This document shows positions 8,376 through 17,661 of a stretch of DNA of 64,000 bases, piece after piece. The notes under the pieces are model-generated. The model ran no database searches. It was not told the DNA's origin and was given only the letters and a program-made list of their open reading frames with translations. A program made the position numbers and the translations under genes. The stretch comes from Rahnella sikkimica (GTDB taxonomy: Bacteria > Pseudomonadota > Gammaproteobacteria > Enterobacterales > Enterobacteriaceae). Location: positions 868,001 through 932,000 of the forward strand of contig NZ_CP019062.1 of NCBI RefSeq assembly GCF_002951615.1, in the 5' to 3' direction. Within the stretch, counting starts at the first letter, position 1, and every line of letters starts with the position of its first letter.

Positions 8376-9374
8376 ATGCACATTAAACGAGCAATAGAAA
8401 AAATCCCAGGCGGGATGATGTTAGTGCCTCTCTTCATTGGTGCGCTTTGCCATACCTTTGCGCCTGATTCCGGTAAATATTTTGGCTCCTTCACCAACGG
8501 TCTGATCACCGGCACCGTGCCGATTCTTGCCGTCTGGTTCTTCTGCATGGGGGCGTCGATAAAACTGAGCGCCACCGGGACGGTTCTGCGTAAATCCGGC
8601 ACGCTGGTGGTGACAAAAATTGCCGTCGCCTGGATTGTTGCGGCGGTAGCTTCGCGCTTTATGCCGGAAAACGGCGTCGAGTTTGGCTTCTTCGCCGGGC
8701 TTTCCGTGCTCGCGCTGGTCGCGTCCATGGACATGACCAACGGCGGGTTGTACGCCTCAGTTATGCAGCAATACGGTACGAAAGAAGAGGCGGGCGCATT
8801 TGTGCTGATGTCTCTGGAATCCGGCCCGCTGATGACCATGATCATCCTCGGGACGGCGGGCATTGCCTCGTTTGAACCGCACGTTTTCGTCGGTGCCGTC
8901 CTGCCCTTCCTGATTGGATTTGGTCTGGGGAATCTCGACCCGGAATTACGCGAATTCTTCAGCAAAGCCGTTCAGACGCTGATCCCGTTCTTCGCATTTG
9001 CGTTGGGTAACACCATCAACCTGACTGTCATCGCACAAACCGGTTTGTTAGGTGTATTGCTGGGTGTGTCAGTCATTATCCTGACCGGTATTCCGCTGAT
9101 TCTGGCCGATAAATTCATCGGCGGCGGCGACGGAACCGCAGGCATTGCCGCCTCCAGTTCCGCGGGTGCCGCGGTTGCCACGCCGGTGCTGATTGCCGAA
9201 ATGGTGCCACAGTTCAAACCCGTCGCTCCGGCTGCGACGGCGCTGGTCGCCACGTCAGTGATTGTCACCTCAATACTGGTGCCGATTCTGACCGCGATGT
9301 GGTCGCGGAGAGTGAAGAATAAAGCCGTGAAAGGCAAAGTCGCGATGGATCCGCCGATGGCGAGTGTGAAGTAG
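8376..9374 (+). CDS. kdgT: 2-keto-3-deoxygluconate permease
   Basis: 332 residues with about ten hydrophobic segments and the family opening [22 protein letters not shown]. It imports 2-keto-3-deoxygluconate, a product of pectin and glucuronate breakdown, by cation symport. The conserved MDMTNGGLY and the [17 protein letters not shown] loop are present. The gene stands alone downstream of a KdgR-type site, as in other enterobacteria. It is not co-directional with any other ketodeoxygluconate gene in the window. The final 25 residues are basic and probably cytoplasmic. Confidence 0.93.
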   Translation: MHIKRAIEKIPGGMMLVPLFIGALCHTFAPDSGKYFGSFTNGLITGTVPILAVWFFCMGASIKLSATGTVLRKSGTLVVTKIAVAWIVAAVASRFMPENGVEFGFFAGLSVLALVASMDMTNGGLYASVMQQYGTKEEAGAFVLMSLESGPLMTMIILGTAGIASFEPHVFVGAVLPFLIGFGLGNLDPELREFFSKAVQTLIPFFAFALGNTINLTVIAQTGLLGVLLGVSVIILTGIPLILADKFIGGGDGTAGIAASSSAGAAVATPVLIAEMVPQFKPVAPAATALVATSVIVTSILVPILTAMWSRRVKNKAVKGKVAMDPPMASVK

Positions 9375-9411
9375 GCTGAACGGGGGGCGTTCAATCACCC
9401 TGACATGAATA

Positions 9412-9584
9412 TGACCGGGAAAGTTTCGGTTTTTCACTCGCCGTGAGGGCTAGCAGATGATCGAGAAAGTTTCGGTTTTCACTCGCCGTGAGGGCTGGCA
9501 GATGACCGAGAAAGTTTCGGTTTTTCACTCGCCGTGAGGGCTGGAAGACGACCGAGAAAGTTTCGGTTTTTCAATAACTGTGAT
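9412..9584 (+). repeat. Tandem repeat, 45-46 bp unit, about 3.7 copies
   Basis: Four copies of GAAAGTTTCGGTTTTTCACT begin at 9419, 9465, 9510 and 9556, giving periods of 46, 45 and 46. Each of the first three units continues with CGCCGTGAGGGCTGGCAGAT and GACCGA; the fourth breaks off after GGTTTTTCA. Differences between copies are single bases and one missing T. The unit contains no open frame. A related copy in inverted orientation lies at about 10273-10306, so the array forms one edge of a larger symmetrical structure. Confidence 0.9.
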
Positions 9585-9610
9585 CAATTAACTCCCTGCG
9601 CCGAAACCGA

Positions 9611-9640
9611 CAAAAGAGGGCTATGACGAGCCCTCTTTTG
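9611..9640. terminator. Bidirectional terminator hairpin
   Basis: AAAAGAGGGCT pairs with AGCCCTCTTTT across a short ATGACG loop, an 11-bp stem with A and T tracts on both sides. It probably ends kdgT transcription beyond the tandem repeats. Confidence 0.8.
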
Positions 9641-9659
9641 AATCTCCGCGTCTTTTTAA

Positions 9660-10135
9660 CTGCGCGCTATCGCTCGCTGGCTATGTTTCAGCAGCTACAG
9701 TTATTGCCGCGAAAACTTGCCGCTGCGCGGTTCCCTTGCTCGGTTTCGAGCCATAGGTCTCGAAACACTTCACTCGGCAAGCTTTCTGAAAGCGGCCACT
9801 GACTTTTTCATATATAACAATCTGTTGGTTTGCTCCTCCCCCTGCGAAGGGGGAGGCTGGGAGGGGGTTTAGCAGGCCAATGAGTAGCCAAAACCAACAC
9901 CCCATCCCGGCCTTCCCCTCGTGATAGGGGAAGGAGCAAATCAAAAACCACCGGCATCAATCTTCCGAATTACATAGCCAGTGGCCGCTTTCAAAAATCA
10001 CGCTGAAAGGAGAGGTGGAAAACCGCGTATCTTTTCGCGCGGTTTGTAATCCGACGGGAAGGAACCGCACAGCGGCAAGTTTTCGCGGCACTAACCAGAG
10101 CCGCTGAAACATAGCCGGCGAGCGATAGCGCGCAG
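9660..10135. repeat. Nested inverted repeat, 75-bp arms
   Basis: Bases 9660-9734 and 10061-10135 are inverted copies differing at roughly nine positions; shared blocks include CTGCGCGCTATCGCTCGC, GGCTATGTTTCAGC and CCGCGAAAACTTGCCGCTG. Inside them, GAAAGCGGCCACTG at 9788 pairs with CAGTGGCCGCTTTC at 9979. Further in, 9830-9869 and 9901-9942 are again inverted copies of a C-rich block, each itself a hairpin. A separate hairpin lies at 10021-10045. There is no open frame with a start signal. The nested symmetry suggests a non-autonomous repeat family of the genome rather than a gene. Confidence 0.85.
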
Positions 10136-10183
10136 TGAAAGAGCCCGGGATTTTCAAGGGGCGCGGCGACAGGCGCTCCTTGA

Positions 10184-10306
10184 AGCCAGTTTGGGTGGCA
10201 ACCCAAGGTTTTGAACTTGACCTTAGAGCCAGTTTGGATGGCAACCCCAAGGTCTTGAACTTGACCTGAGTTAAGCCCTCACTGCAAGTGAGAAAAACCA
10301 AAATTT
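10184..10306. repeat. 42-bp direct repeat pair and inverted copy of the tandem unit
   Basis: Two copies of a 42-43 bp unit (AGCCAGTTTGG...TTGAACTTGACCT) occupy 10184-10225 and 10227-10269. Each contains a TTGG/CCAA hairpin. Immediately after, 10273-10306 reads as the inverted, slightly diverged form of the tandem unit at 9412-9584 (AGCCCTCACTGCAAGTGAG then AAAAACC). The gap 9375-10313 therefore holds repeats throughout and no gene. Confidence 0.8.
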
Positions 10307-10313
10307 GCCAATC

Positions 10314-11159
10314 TTAAAGCACCTTCTCCAGGAAGGCTTTCGTCCGCTTATGCACCGGCCGGTCCAGCACCTGCGTTGCACTTCCGCTCTCGACAATCGC
10401 GCCGTCCACCATAAACACCACCTGATCGGCGACCTGTCGCGCAAAGCCGATTTCATGCGTTACCACCACCAGCGTGACGCCGGATTGGGCCAGTTTTTTG
10501 ATGACGTCCAGCACTTCGCCCACCAGCTCGGGGTCGAGTGCGGAGGTGGGTTCGTCGAACAACATCACTTTCGGGTTGAGCGCTAAGGCGCGGGCGATGG
10601 CGATGCGCTGCTGCTGGCCGCCGGAAAGATGACGCGGCCAGGCGTGGGCTTTTTCGCGTAAACCGACGGTATCCAGCAGCTCAAAAGCGCGGGCAATGGC
10701 CTGTTTACGGTTCAGCAGACCGTGAACGACGGGCGCTTCGATAATGTTGTCCAGCACCGTCATGTGCGGGAATAAATTGAAATTCTGGAAAACATACCCG
10801 ACGTGAGTGCGCTGTTTGAGGATCGCACGTTCTTTCAGCTCGTACAGCGTGTCGCCTTTGCGACGGTAACCGATGTAATCCCCGTCGATCTGGATAAACC
10901 CTTCATCGACGCGTTCCAGATGATTGATGGTGCGCAGCAGGGTGGATTTCCCCGAGCCGGACGGGCCGAGAATGACCGTCACCGTGCCGGGTTCGATACT
11001 CAGGCTGACGTTGTCCAGTGCTTTGTGCGCGCCGTAGAATTTGCTCAGGTTATTGATCTCGATGCGCCCGACGGTGGCGGCCTGCGGCTGTCGCGGAAAC
11101 AACTGTTCAACGGACGCGTCATGCGGCGTTTTTACGAATAAATCAAAGGCTTCAGACAT
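10314..11159 (-). CDS. Amino-acid ABC transporter ATP-binding protein
   Basis: 281 residues from the ATG at 11159 (GGAG eight bases before it). Walker A is GPSGSGKST, the signature [15 protein letters not shown], and Walker [15 protein letters not shown], followed by the switch His in THEIGFA. The QQQR form and [11 protein letters not shown] are typical of polar amino-acid importers (GlnQ/HisP/TcyN class). An N-terminal tail of about 35 residues precedes the ABC domain, which is longer than usual. It is the last gene of a four-gene unit SBP-GNAT-permease-ATPase, 17 bases after the permease. The cargo is probably a modified cysteine or similar amino acid, judged from the neighbours. Confidence 0.9.
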   Translation of the reverse strand: MSEAFDLFVKTPHDASVEQLFPRQPQAATVGRIEINNLSKFYGAHKALDNVSLSIEPGTVTVILGPSGSGKSTLLRTINHLERVDEGFIQIDGDYIGYRRKGDTLYELKERAILKQRTHVGYVFQNFNLFPHMTVLDNIIEAPVVHGLLNRKQAIARAFELLDTVGLREKAHAWPRHLSGGQQQRIAIARALALNPKVMLFDEPTSALDPELVGEVLDVIKKLAQSGVTLVVVTHEIGFARQVADQVVFMVDGAIVESGSATQVLDRPVHKRTKAFLEKVL

Positions 11160-11176
11160 AGATTTCTCCAGAATGA

Positions 11177-12088
11177 TCAACGGGCGACACGCCACTGGCG
11201 CAGACGCTGCAACGGCGTGGGCGCAACCTGGCGCACGGTGCCGCGTGAGAAATAACGCTCGACGTAATATTGCAACACCGACAGCACGGTCGTGATCAGC
11301 AGATACCACACCGTCGCCACCATCAGCAGCGGGATCACCTGCTGCGTGCGGTTGTAAATCACCTGCACGGTGTAGAACAGCTCCGGCATGGAAAGCACGT
11401 AAACAATCGATGTGCCTTTTGCCAGGCTGATCACTTCGTTAAAACCGGTCGGCAGAATCGAGCGCAACGCCTGAGGCAAAATGATGCGGAATGTCCGGCG
11501 GTAGGCCGGTAAACCGAGCGCGGCAGCGGCTTCGTGCTGGCCGTGTTCTACGCCTAAAATCCCGCCACGGATAATCTCTGCGGTATACGCCGACTGCACC
11601 AGCGAAAGCCCCAGAACCGCGACCGAAAACTGATCCAGCAAATTCACGGTTGGCGTGCTGAAAAAGGAGATGGACGTAAACGGAATGCCGAGTGACAGGT
11701 TGTCGTAGAGATACGAAAAGTTGTAGAGAATGATCAACACCAGCAACAGCGGCAGGGAGCGGAACAGCCAGATATATCCCCAGGCCAGCGAATTCATCAG
11801 ATACGATTTGGACAGTCGGGCGAGGGCCAGTGCCGTCCCTAAAATGATGCCAAACAGCGTGCCCAGTAAGGTCAGCAGCAGCGTTTTCCCCAGCCCGGAA
11901 AGAATGACCGGGTCAAAGAACCACTGGCGAAAAACGCCCCATTCCCAGCGGGCGTTGGTGGCGATCGACTCAACGATGCCCAGCAGGATAAAAACTGAAA
12001 ATATCGCGCCAGCCACCCGCCACGGATAGCGTGCCGGGACTACTTTCAGCGGCGGATGATTCACGGACGTCGGGGCGTTTTCGCTCAT
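11177..12088 (-). CDS. Amino-acid ABC transporter permease
   Basis: 303 residues with an N-terminal membrane helix (about residues 25-45) and a His/Glu/Gln-type permease domain with the family segments [20 protein letters not shown] and [28 protein letters not shown], the latter being the EAA loop that contacts the ATPase. The 10-15 C-terminal residues are basic. It sits between the GNAT gene and the ATPase gene and would form a homodimeric channel, as only one permease gene is present. Confidence 0.9.
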   Translation of the reverse strand: MSENAPTSVNHPPLKVVPARYPWRVAGAIFSVFILLGIVESIATNARWEWGVFRQWFFDPVILSGLGKTLLLTLLGTLFGIILGTALALARLSKSYLMNSLAWGYIWLFRSLPLLLVLIILYNFSYLYDNLSLGIPFTSISFFSTPTVNLLDQFSVAVLGLSLVQSAYTAEIIRGGILGVEHGQHEAAAALGLPAYRRTFRIILPQALRSILPTGFNEVISLAKGTSIVYVLSMPELFYTVQVIYNRTQQVIPLLMVATVWYLLITTVLSVLQYYVERYFSRGTVRQVAPTPLQRLRQWRVAR

Positions 12089-12112
12089 GGTGTTCTCTTT
12101 CTTCTGGCAATT

Positions 12113-12616
12113 TCAGGTGACAGGGACGTCAGCGGTCAGCGCCTTGGTAAACGGCAGGCGACCGTCGTACGGCGGGCGGGAATAGACATCCGGGTCGAGA
12201 CGCGTGTCAAACAACGGCTGATAACCGTGGGACAAATACAGCCCGACCGCTTCCGGCTGGCGAAAACCGGTGGTGAGGAAAACCTCCTGATACCCGTATT
12301 CGGCGGCGCGGCGTTCCAGCTCGAGTAAAACTTTCTGCGCCAGCCCCTGACGGCGCAGCGAACGGTGCGTCCAGATGCGTTTCAGCTCCGCAGTTTTCTC
12401 GTCGTAGCGTTTGTACGCGCCCATCGCAATGGGCGCTCCGTTTCTCAGCAAGACAATAAACGTGCCGTCCGGCGCGGAAAATACGCTGTCATCTTCCGGC
12501 GGCTGGCTGGAAAAATACTCGCCGTAGCGCTCGCGATATTCACCAAACAAGCCCTGAATGAACGGCGCAATCAGCGGGTCTTCCGGCACGGTCTGGATAA
12601 AAACGTCATCACTCAT
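12113..12616 (-). CDS. GNAT N-acetyltransferase
   Basis: 167 residues with the GNAT acetyl-CoA motif A at RSLRRQGLAQKVLLELE (the RRxGxA pyrophosphate loop, about residues 86-102) and the C-terminal AVGLYLSHGYQPL (the Y-x-x-x-G-Y/F motif B end). It lies inside the transporter operon, 17 bases after the SBP gene and 24 before the permease gene. An acetyltransferase so placed should act on the imported amino acid. In the Bacillus ytmI operon the equivalent enzyme N-acetylates S-modified cysteine before oxidative cleavage, and I infer the same role here. Substrate is not readable from the sequence. Confidence 0.85.
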   Translation of the reverse strand: MSDDVFIQTVPEDPLIAPFIQGLFGEYRERYGEYFSSQPPEDDSVFSAPDGTFIVLLRNGAPIAMGAYKRYDEKTAELKRIWTHRSLRRQGLAQKVLLELERRAAEYGYQEVFLTTGFRQPEAVGLYLSHGYQPLFDTRLDPDVYSRPPYDGRLPFTKALTADVPVT

Positions 12617-12633
12617 GATGGAGTCCTCATTAC

Positions 12634-13560
12634 TCAGTCGCCCAGTCCTGGCGGGTTAATTTCGGAGTGGTCGATTTTTTCAACGCTTTCGCCCCAACGG
12701 TTCAGCACCTGCAAATAGGTGCCGTTGGCGATGGCGCTGTTAAGCGATGCCTGAACTGCGTCCACTAAGCCGTTGCCTTTTTTCAGCGTCACGGCAATGT
12801 TTGCAGTTTTCGGCCAGCCGCCCGGCACGGTGCCGACCAGTTTGGTTTTGCCGGTTAACAGCGCTTTGTAGGCACCGGTGACGTTCGGCCCGAAGGTCGC
12901 ATCGGCGCGGCCAGACTGAATCGCCAGCGTTGCGGCGGCGTCGTCTGTGACGTACTGAGGTTTCAGCGCCGGTAAGCCTTTGGCCTGATTCTCTTTATCC
13001 CACGCCAGCAACACGGCTTCCTGATTGGTGCCGGAGCCGACAATAATGCGTTTACCGGCGATATCCGGCGCGGATTGAATCGAGGTGATTTTGCTGTCGG
13101 ATTTCACGTAGAAGCCCAGCGTATCTTCGCGATACGTGGCGAAATCGAATTTGGTTTTGCGGTCTTTGGTGACGGTAATGTTGTAGATGGCGGCGTCGTA
13201 TTTCCCGGAGGTCACGCCCAGCGGCCAGTCTTCCCACGACGCCGGAACCACTTTCAGTTTCAGGCCCAAACCGTCGGCCACCAGACGGGCGATATCCGCT
13301 TCGCTGCCGATCACGGTTTTATTATCGCGGGCATACAGGCCGAACGGCGGGGCGCTGCCCAGCACGGCGAGCGCCACGGTCAGCGTGCCGGGTTCAACAA
13401 ATTTAAAGTTAGCCGGGATTTTTGCCACAGCTTCCGGGCTTTTCGGCGCGTTAATGGGTTTTTCATTCGCAATCAGGTCGATACCCGGTGCGGCCTGTGC
13501 CAGTGCTGAAAGACTTAATAAAGCCGCGATGGTGGTTAATTTAACGCTGTGTTTCATCAT
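12634..13560 (-). CDS. Amino-acid ABC transporter substrate-binding protein
   Basis: 308 residues with a clear signal peptide (MMKHSVKLTTIAALLSLSAL ending AQA-A near residue 24), so periplasmic. The rest is a family 3 solute-binding fold: GTLTVALAVLGSAPPFGLYA, DIARLVADGLGLKLKVVPASW and the SGKYDAAIYNITVTKDRK segment that usually contacts the amino-acid backbone. The N-terminal linker (residues 25-58) is longer than usual. The start may be either of two adjacent ATGs. First gene of the transporter unit; a 203-base gap with a terminator separates it from the M20 gene upstream. Confidence 0.9.
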   Translation of the reverse strand: MMKHSVKLTTIAALLSLSALAQAAPGIDLIANEKPINAPKSPEAVAKIPANFKFVEPGTLTVALAVLGSAPPFGLYARDNKTVIGSEADIARLVADGLGLKLKVVPASWEDWPLGVTSGKYDAAIYNITVTKDRKTKFDFATYREDTLGFYVKSDSKITSIQSAPDIAGKRIIVGSGTNQEAVLLAWDKENQAKGLPALKPQYVTDDAAATLAIQSGRADATFGPNVTGAYKALLTGKTKLVGTVPGGWPKTANIAVTLKKGNGLVDAVQASLNSAIANGTYLQVLNRWGESVEKIDHSEINPPGLGD

Positions 13561-13710
13561 TATTGTATATACCCTTCATGGATTCTTATTGTATGTGGTG
13601 ATGACAGTGAGACGACAATTTCACTATTCCCGAGTGTTACAGGGATGTAAAACAACAAAATTAAATAATGAAAGAGATAAAGTGGGAATAAAGGCATGCC
13701 TGAAATAACC

Positions 13711-13738
13711 ACGCAAAACGCCCGGATGACCGGGCATT
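13711..13738 (-). terminator. Terminator after the M20 peptidase gene
   Basis: GCCCGG (13720-13725) pairs with CCGGGC (13730-13735) across ATGA. On the minus strand the stem is followed by GTTTTG. It separates the M20 gene from the transporter operon, so these are probably two transcripts. Confidence 0.55.
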
Positions 13739-13763
13739 GCAATATGGAGGGAATTAATGACGG

Positions 13764-14948
13764 TTAATTCCCGGTTAATTCCCGCAGGGCTTTTTCAGCC
13801 AGTTGCTGGAAATAAGCGGCTGCCGGATAAATCGCGGATTCATCAGGATTAAATTGCGGATGATGCAAACCAAATGCACTGGCAGAGCCGATGCTGACGA
13901 ACGCACCGGGGACGTGATGCAGATAAAAAGCAAAGTCTTCGCCGCCCATTTGCGCCGTCGCAACCTCTGTTTTATAGCCAAATTCCGCCGCCGCTTCCAG
14001 GCTGAAATCCGCCCAGCGTGGCGTATTCACCACCGCCGGTGGCCCGCCAAACCAGTGCAGTTCGGCTTTCGCGCCCAGTGCGGCAGCCACGCCTGAAATC
14101 ACCTGACGAATACGTTCCGGGATTTGTTCGCGGACAGCGTCGTTATGCGTGCGCACCGTGCCTTCGAGTTCGACGGTTTGCGGCAGCACATTCCAGGTGT
14201 TGCCGCCTTCAATACGCGTGACGCTGACGACGGCGGCTTCCTGCGCGCTGACGTTGCGGCTCACCACGGTTTGCAGCGCCGAAACAATGTGGCTGGCGGT
14301 GACAATACTGTCGACGCCTTCCTCGGGATGCGCGGCGTGCGCACCTTTGCCGGTGATCGTGATACTGAAACGGTCAACGTTGGCATAGAACGCGCCGCCT
14401 TTGGTGGAGAAAGTGCCGACCGGCAGTTCCGGCGCATTGTGCAGGCCAAATATCGCATCCACATTTTCCAGCGCACCGGCTTTAATCAGCTGCGATGCGC
14501 CGCCAAAACGTTCCTCCGCAGGCTGGAAAAACAGACGCACGCGGCCCGGAAGCTGGTCTTCACGCGCTTTCAGTAAATACGCGGCACCCAGAATAACGGA
14601 CGTGTGAAAATCGTGGCCACAGGCGTGCATCACGCCGGGATGTTGCGAACTGAAAGGCACGCCGGACGCTTCTTCAATCGGCAGCGCGTCAATATCACCG
14701 CGCAGCGCCACAACAGGGCCATGCTGCGGGCCGATTTCAGCCACGACGCCGGTTTTCAACCCGAGATCCAAAATCCGTACACCGGCCGCATTCAGCCAGT
14801 CAGTAATTCTTTGCGTGGTCGCAAATTCCTGATTCGACAATTCAGGGTTTTGGTGTAATTCACGTCGGTGGGCGATGAGTTTTTTTTCTAATTCTGATGA
14901 GCCGGACACCGTATGGGTGCGCTCGTCATTGGCAAGTGAAATGCTCAT
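13764..14948 (-). CDS. M20 family amidohydrolase/deacetylase
   Basis: 394 residues from the ATG at 14948 (AAAAGG about nine bases ahead). Motifs of the M20D/AmhX-SndA group are all present: RRELHQNPELSNQE, RGDIDALPIEE, the metal site HACGHDFHTS, PAEERFGG, and GEDFAFY near the end. These enzymes hydrolyse N-acyl amino acids and peptides using two metal ions. Beside a GNAT gene and flavin monooxygenases the likely role is deacetylation of an N-acetylated cysteine derivative, as proposed for SndA of Bacillus. It diverges from the monooxygenase pair across 241 bases that probably hold both promoters. Confidence 0.88.
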   Translation of the reverse strand: MSISLANDERTHTVSGSSELEKKLIAHRRELHQNPELSNQEFATTQRITDWLNAAGVRILDLGLKTGVVAEIGPQHGPVVALRGDIDALPIEEASGVPFSSQHPGVMHACGHDFHTSVILGAAYLLKAREDQLPGRVRLFFQPAEERFGGASQLIKAGALENVDAIFGLHNAPELPVGTFSTKGGAFYANVDRFSITITGKGAHAAHPEEGVDSIVTASHIVSALQTVVSRNVSAQEAAVVSVTRIEGGNTWNVLPQTVELEGTVRTHNDAVREQIPERIRQVISGVAAALGAKAELHWFGGPPAVVNTPRWADFSLEAAAEFGYKTEVATAQMGGEDFAFYLHHVPGAFVSIGSASAFGLHHPQFNPDESAIYPAAAYFQQLAEKALRELTGN

Positions 14949-15189
14949 TATTCGTAGCCTTTTATAAGATAGGTTCGCAGTCATTTCATCGTAGACAGGA
15001 AAGTCTTTTTAGCGAAAGACTCACTGGCTATATTTTATAAGCAGTTTGGTTATTACTACGCATAGCAAAATAATGGCTATCGATACGCAATTTAATTATT
15101 TAGCTTTGTCCTCACTTCGTGGAACTCTTTTTCTCATGAACTGACTTTTTTTCATGAATTGAAACCTGCGGATAAAAGGAACACACCGA

Positions 15190-16176
15190 GTGAATTACCG
15201 ACTGAGCTTATTAGACCAAAGCCCGATTAATGAAGGACAACGTGCGGAACAGGCACTGCAGGCGACGCTGACGTTTGCGAAAACGGCGGAAAAACTCGGT
15301 TATCACCGCCTGTGGGTTTCCGAACATCACGATACAGAAAAGCTGGCAGGCAGCTCGCCGGAAGTGCTGATTGCCTGGCTGCTGGCGCAGACCTCGACGC
15401 TGCGAATCGGCTCGGGCGGCGTCATGCTGCAACATTACAGCCCGTACAAAGTAGCGGAAAATTTCCATCTGCTTTCCGCGCTGGCCCCCGATCGTGTGGA
15501 TATCGGCATCGGCAAAGCGCCCGGCGGTTTACCGCTTTCGACCAAAGCACTGCGGGGCCATGCGCCTGCGGGATCCGCCCCCGGTTTCCCCGCGCAGTTA
15601 CAACAACTGACACATTATCTGACCCATCTCGATGACAGTCTGGCCGGTGTCGAAGCCCGCGCCTTGCCGCAGCCGCCGGTTGCGCCGCAGCGTTTCCTGC
15701 TGGGTGCGAGTAAAGAAAGCGCCCGTCTGGCGGCGTCGCTGGGCTGGAATTTTGTTTTCGCCGGTTTCATCAACACGTCCGCAGACGTGATGACCGAATC
15801 GGTGCTGGCGTACCACGAATATTCTGCCGGACAGGGGCAGGCGCTGGTCAGTCTTGCGGTGCTGGCCGCCGGAACGCGGGAAGAAGCCGCCGCACTGGTG
15901 GCGGAACAACATAATTTCCGCGTCACCGTCGGCGACAAACATGTGACCGTCGGCACCCGCGAGCAGGCCGAAGCGTTTGTCCGGCAGGCCGGGGCAACGC
16001 AGTACCGCATTGAACAGCAGCAGATCAGCGTGCTGCACGGCACACCCGCCGACATTCATGAACAGCTGCGCGACATTCAGCGCCGCCTGTGCGTTAACGA
16101 ATTTGTCATTCATACCCCACTGACAGATGCCGCCGTGCGTCTGAAGTCCATCGAATTGCTGGCTGGCCAGCTGTAA
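15190..16176 (+). CDS. LLM-class flavin monooxygenase (CmoO/YtmO-like)
   Basis: 328 residues from a GTG start at 15190 with AAAGGA about nine bases upstream; no better ATG exists nearby. The opening LSLLDQSPINEGQ and LGYHRLWVSEHH are the signature of the group 1 luciferase-family oxidoreductases related to Bacillus YtmO (CmoO). These use reduced flavin and oxygen, or are of unproven activity. The gene is followed nine bases later by a second luciferase-like monooxygenase. Function in oxidising an S-alkyl side chain is inferred from the operon. Confidence 0.85.
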   Translation: MNYRLSLLDQSPINEGQRAEQALQATLTFAKTAEKLGYHRLWVSEHHDTEKLAGSSPEVLIAWLLAQTSTLRIGSGGVMLQHYSPYKVAENFHLLSALAPDRVDIGIGKAPGGLPLSTKALRGHAPAGSAPGFPAQLQQLTHYLTHLDDSLAGVEARALPQPPVAPQRFLLGASKESARLAASLGWNFVFAGFINTSADVMTESVLAYHEYSAGQGQALVSLAVLAAGTREEAAALVAEQHNFRVTVGDKHVTVGTREQAEAFVRQAGATQYRIEQQQISVLHGTPADIHEQLRDIQRRLCVNEFVIHTPLTDAAVRLKSIELLAGQL

Positions 16177-16185
16177 GGAGATCTC

Positions 16186-17523
16186 ATGAGCCATTCAAAA
16201 AGTATCAAGCTCGGTCTGATGTTGCACGGAGCAGGCGGGCATATGAATTCGTGGCGTCACGAAAAAGCGCCTGCCGATGCCAGCGTGAATTTTCCGTATT
16301 TTCGCGATTTAGCGTTGCGCGCCGAAGCCGCCGGTTTTGATTTCCTGTTTGTGGCCGACGGTCTGCACATCAACGAAAAATCGCTGCCGCATTTCCTCAA
16401 CCGTTTCGAACCGGTTGCGCTGCTGTCGGCGCTGGCATCGGCTACCCATAGCATCGGGCTGGCCGGGACGATTTCGACGTCGTACAGCGATCCGTTTACC
16501 GTGGCGCGCCAGCTGGCATCGATTGACAACATCAGTCAGGGACGTGCGGGCTGGAACGTGGTGACGTCGCCGCTGGCGGGTTCGGCGAAAAACTTTGGCA
16601 AAGATCACCCTGAGCACGCGCTGCGTTACCAGATTGCGGAAGAGTACATCAACGTGGTGCAGGGTTTGTGGGACTCGTGGGAAGACGGCGCGTTTGTGCG
16701 TGACCGCGAAAGCGGTGTGTTTTTCGATGCGGCTAAACTGCACAAACTCAATCATCAGGGGCAGTTCTTCTCCGTCGAAGGTCCGCTGAATATCCAGCGT
16801 TCGCCGCAGGGGCAGCCGGTGATTTTCCAGGCGGGGGCTTCTGATGCGGGTATCGCGCTGGCGGGGAAATCTGCCGATGCGGTCTTCACTAATGCCCGCA
16901 CGCTGGAAGAGGCGCAGGAATACTCCGCCAAACTCCGGGCGCAGGTGGCAAAAAATGGCCGTCATCCGGTGGGGATTTTCCCCGGTATCAGCCCGATTGT
17001 CGGCAAAACCGAAGCGGAAGCCGAAGCCAAATATCAGTATCTGCTTTCGCTGCTGTCGCTCGACGATGCACTGGCGTATCTCGGTCGCTTCTTTGACCAT
17101 CACGATTTCAGCCAGTATCCGCCGGATGGCCCGTTCCCGGAGCTGGGCGATTTAGGCCAGAACACATTCCGTTCCACCACCGACAGCATCAAGAAACAGG
17201 CGAAAGAAGAAAACCTGACGCTGCGCGAAGTGGCGTATCAGACTACGCTGCCGCGCGGTGAGTTTTTCGGTACGCCGGAACAGGTCGCCGACAGGCTGAT
17301 CCGCTGGGTGGAAGAGGGCGGTGCGAGCGGGTTTATCATCAGCGGACCGGTGCTGACCGAAGCGCTCGACGACATCACCCGTCTGGTGCTGCCGGTGCTG
17401 GCTGCGCGCGGTTACTGGCATCCTTCCGGAGCGCATACGCTGCGCGAACGTCTGGACATTCCGTTCAAAACCAACCGCTACAGCGTGCAGGAAACCATCC
17501 GTGAGGCAGTGAGCGCGAAATAG
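16186..17523 (+). CDS. NtaA/SnaA/DszA-family FMNH2-dependent monooxygenase (CmoJ-like)
   Basis: 445 residues, normal for this family. Characteristic segments are [15 protein letters not shown], the flavin-pocket stretch FDFLFVADG, and [15 protein letters not shown]. Relatives oxidise nitrilotriacetate, EDTA, dibenzothiophene sulfone and, in the Bacillus CmoJ branch, N-acetylated S-alkyl cysteines. It is translated just after the CmoO-like gene (GGAG before the ATG) and ends the plus-strand unit at a strong terminator. No separate flavin reductase gene is visible in the cluster, so reduced FMN must come from elsewhere. Confidence 0.88.
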   Translation: MSHSKSIKLGLMLHGAGGHMNSWRHEKAPADASVNFPYFRDLALRAEAAGFDFLFVADGLHINEKSLPHFLNRFEPVALLSALASATHSIGLAGTISTSYSDPFTVARQLASIDNISQGRAGWNVVTSPLAGSAKNFGKDHPEHALRYQIAEEYINVVQGLWDSWEDGAFVRDRESGVFFDAAKLHKLNHQGQFFSVEGPLNIQRSPQGQPVIFQAGASDAGIALAGKSADAVFTNARTLEEAQEYSAKLRAQVAKNGRHPVGIFPGISPIVGKTEAEAEAKYQYLLSLLSLDDALAYLGRFFDHHDFSQYPPDGPFPELGDLGQNTFRSTTDSIKKQAKEENLTLREVAYQTTLPRGEFFGTPEQVADRLIRWVEEGGASGFIISGPVLTEALDDITRLVLPVLAARGYWHPSGAHTLRERLDIPFKTNRYSVQETIREAVSAK

Positions 17524-17548
17524 TTACAACATACTCATTTTTTATAAC

Positions 17549-17582
17549 AGCCCGCCCGGTTCAGCCGCGGCGGGCTTTTTGC
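17549..17582 (+). terminator. Terminator after the monooxygenase pair
   Basis: AGCCCGCC (17549-17556) pairs perfectly with GGCGGGCT (17569-17576), followed by TTTTT. Confidence 0.9.
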
Positions 17583-17640
17583 TGTTCAGGGGATGACGGG
17601 GTTGCCTGCGCAGGGAATTGGGCGTAGGCTTTTGGCAATT

Positions 17641-17660
17641 AAAAAACGATCGGTCTAAAT
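17641..17660 (+). promoter_or_regulatory. Possible TetR-type half operator at acuR start
   Basis: GATCGGTCTA at 17648-17657 sits directly before the acuR start codon. It matches one arm of the TAGACCGATCGGTCTA-like palindromes bound by some TetR regulators, but the left arm (AAAACGATC) is poor. Only suggestive. Confidence 0.3.
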
Positions 17661-17661
17661 T

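Noticed and set aside
9412..9584. Regularly spaced repeats that might be a CRISPR array
   Set aside because: Units are contiguous tandem copies with near-identical sequence throughout; there are no variable spacers and no cas genes.
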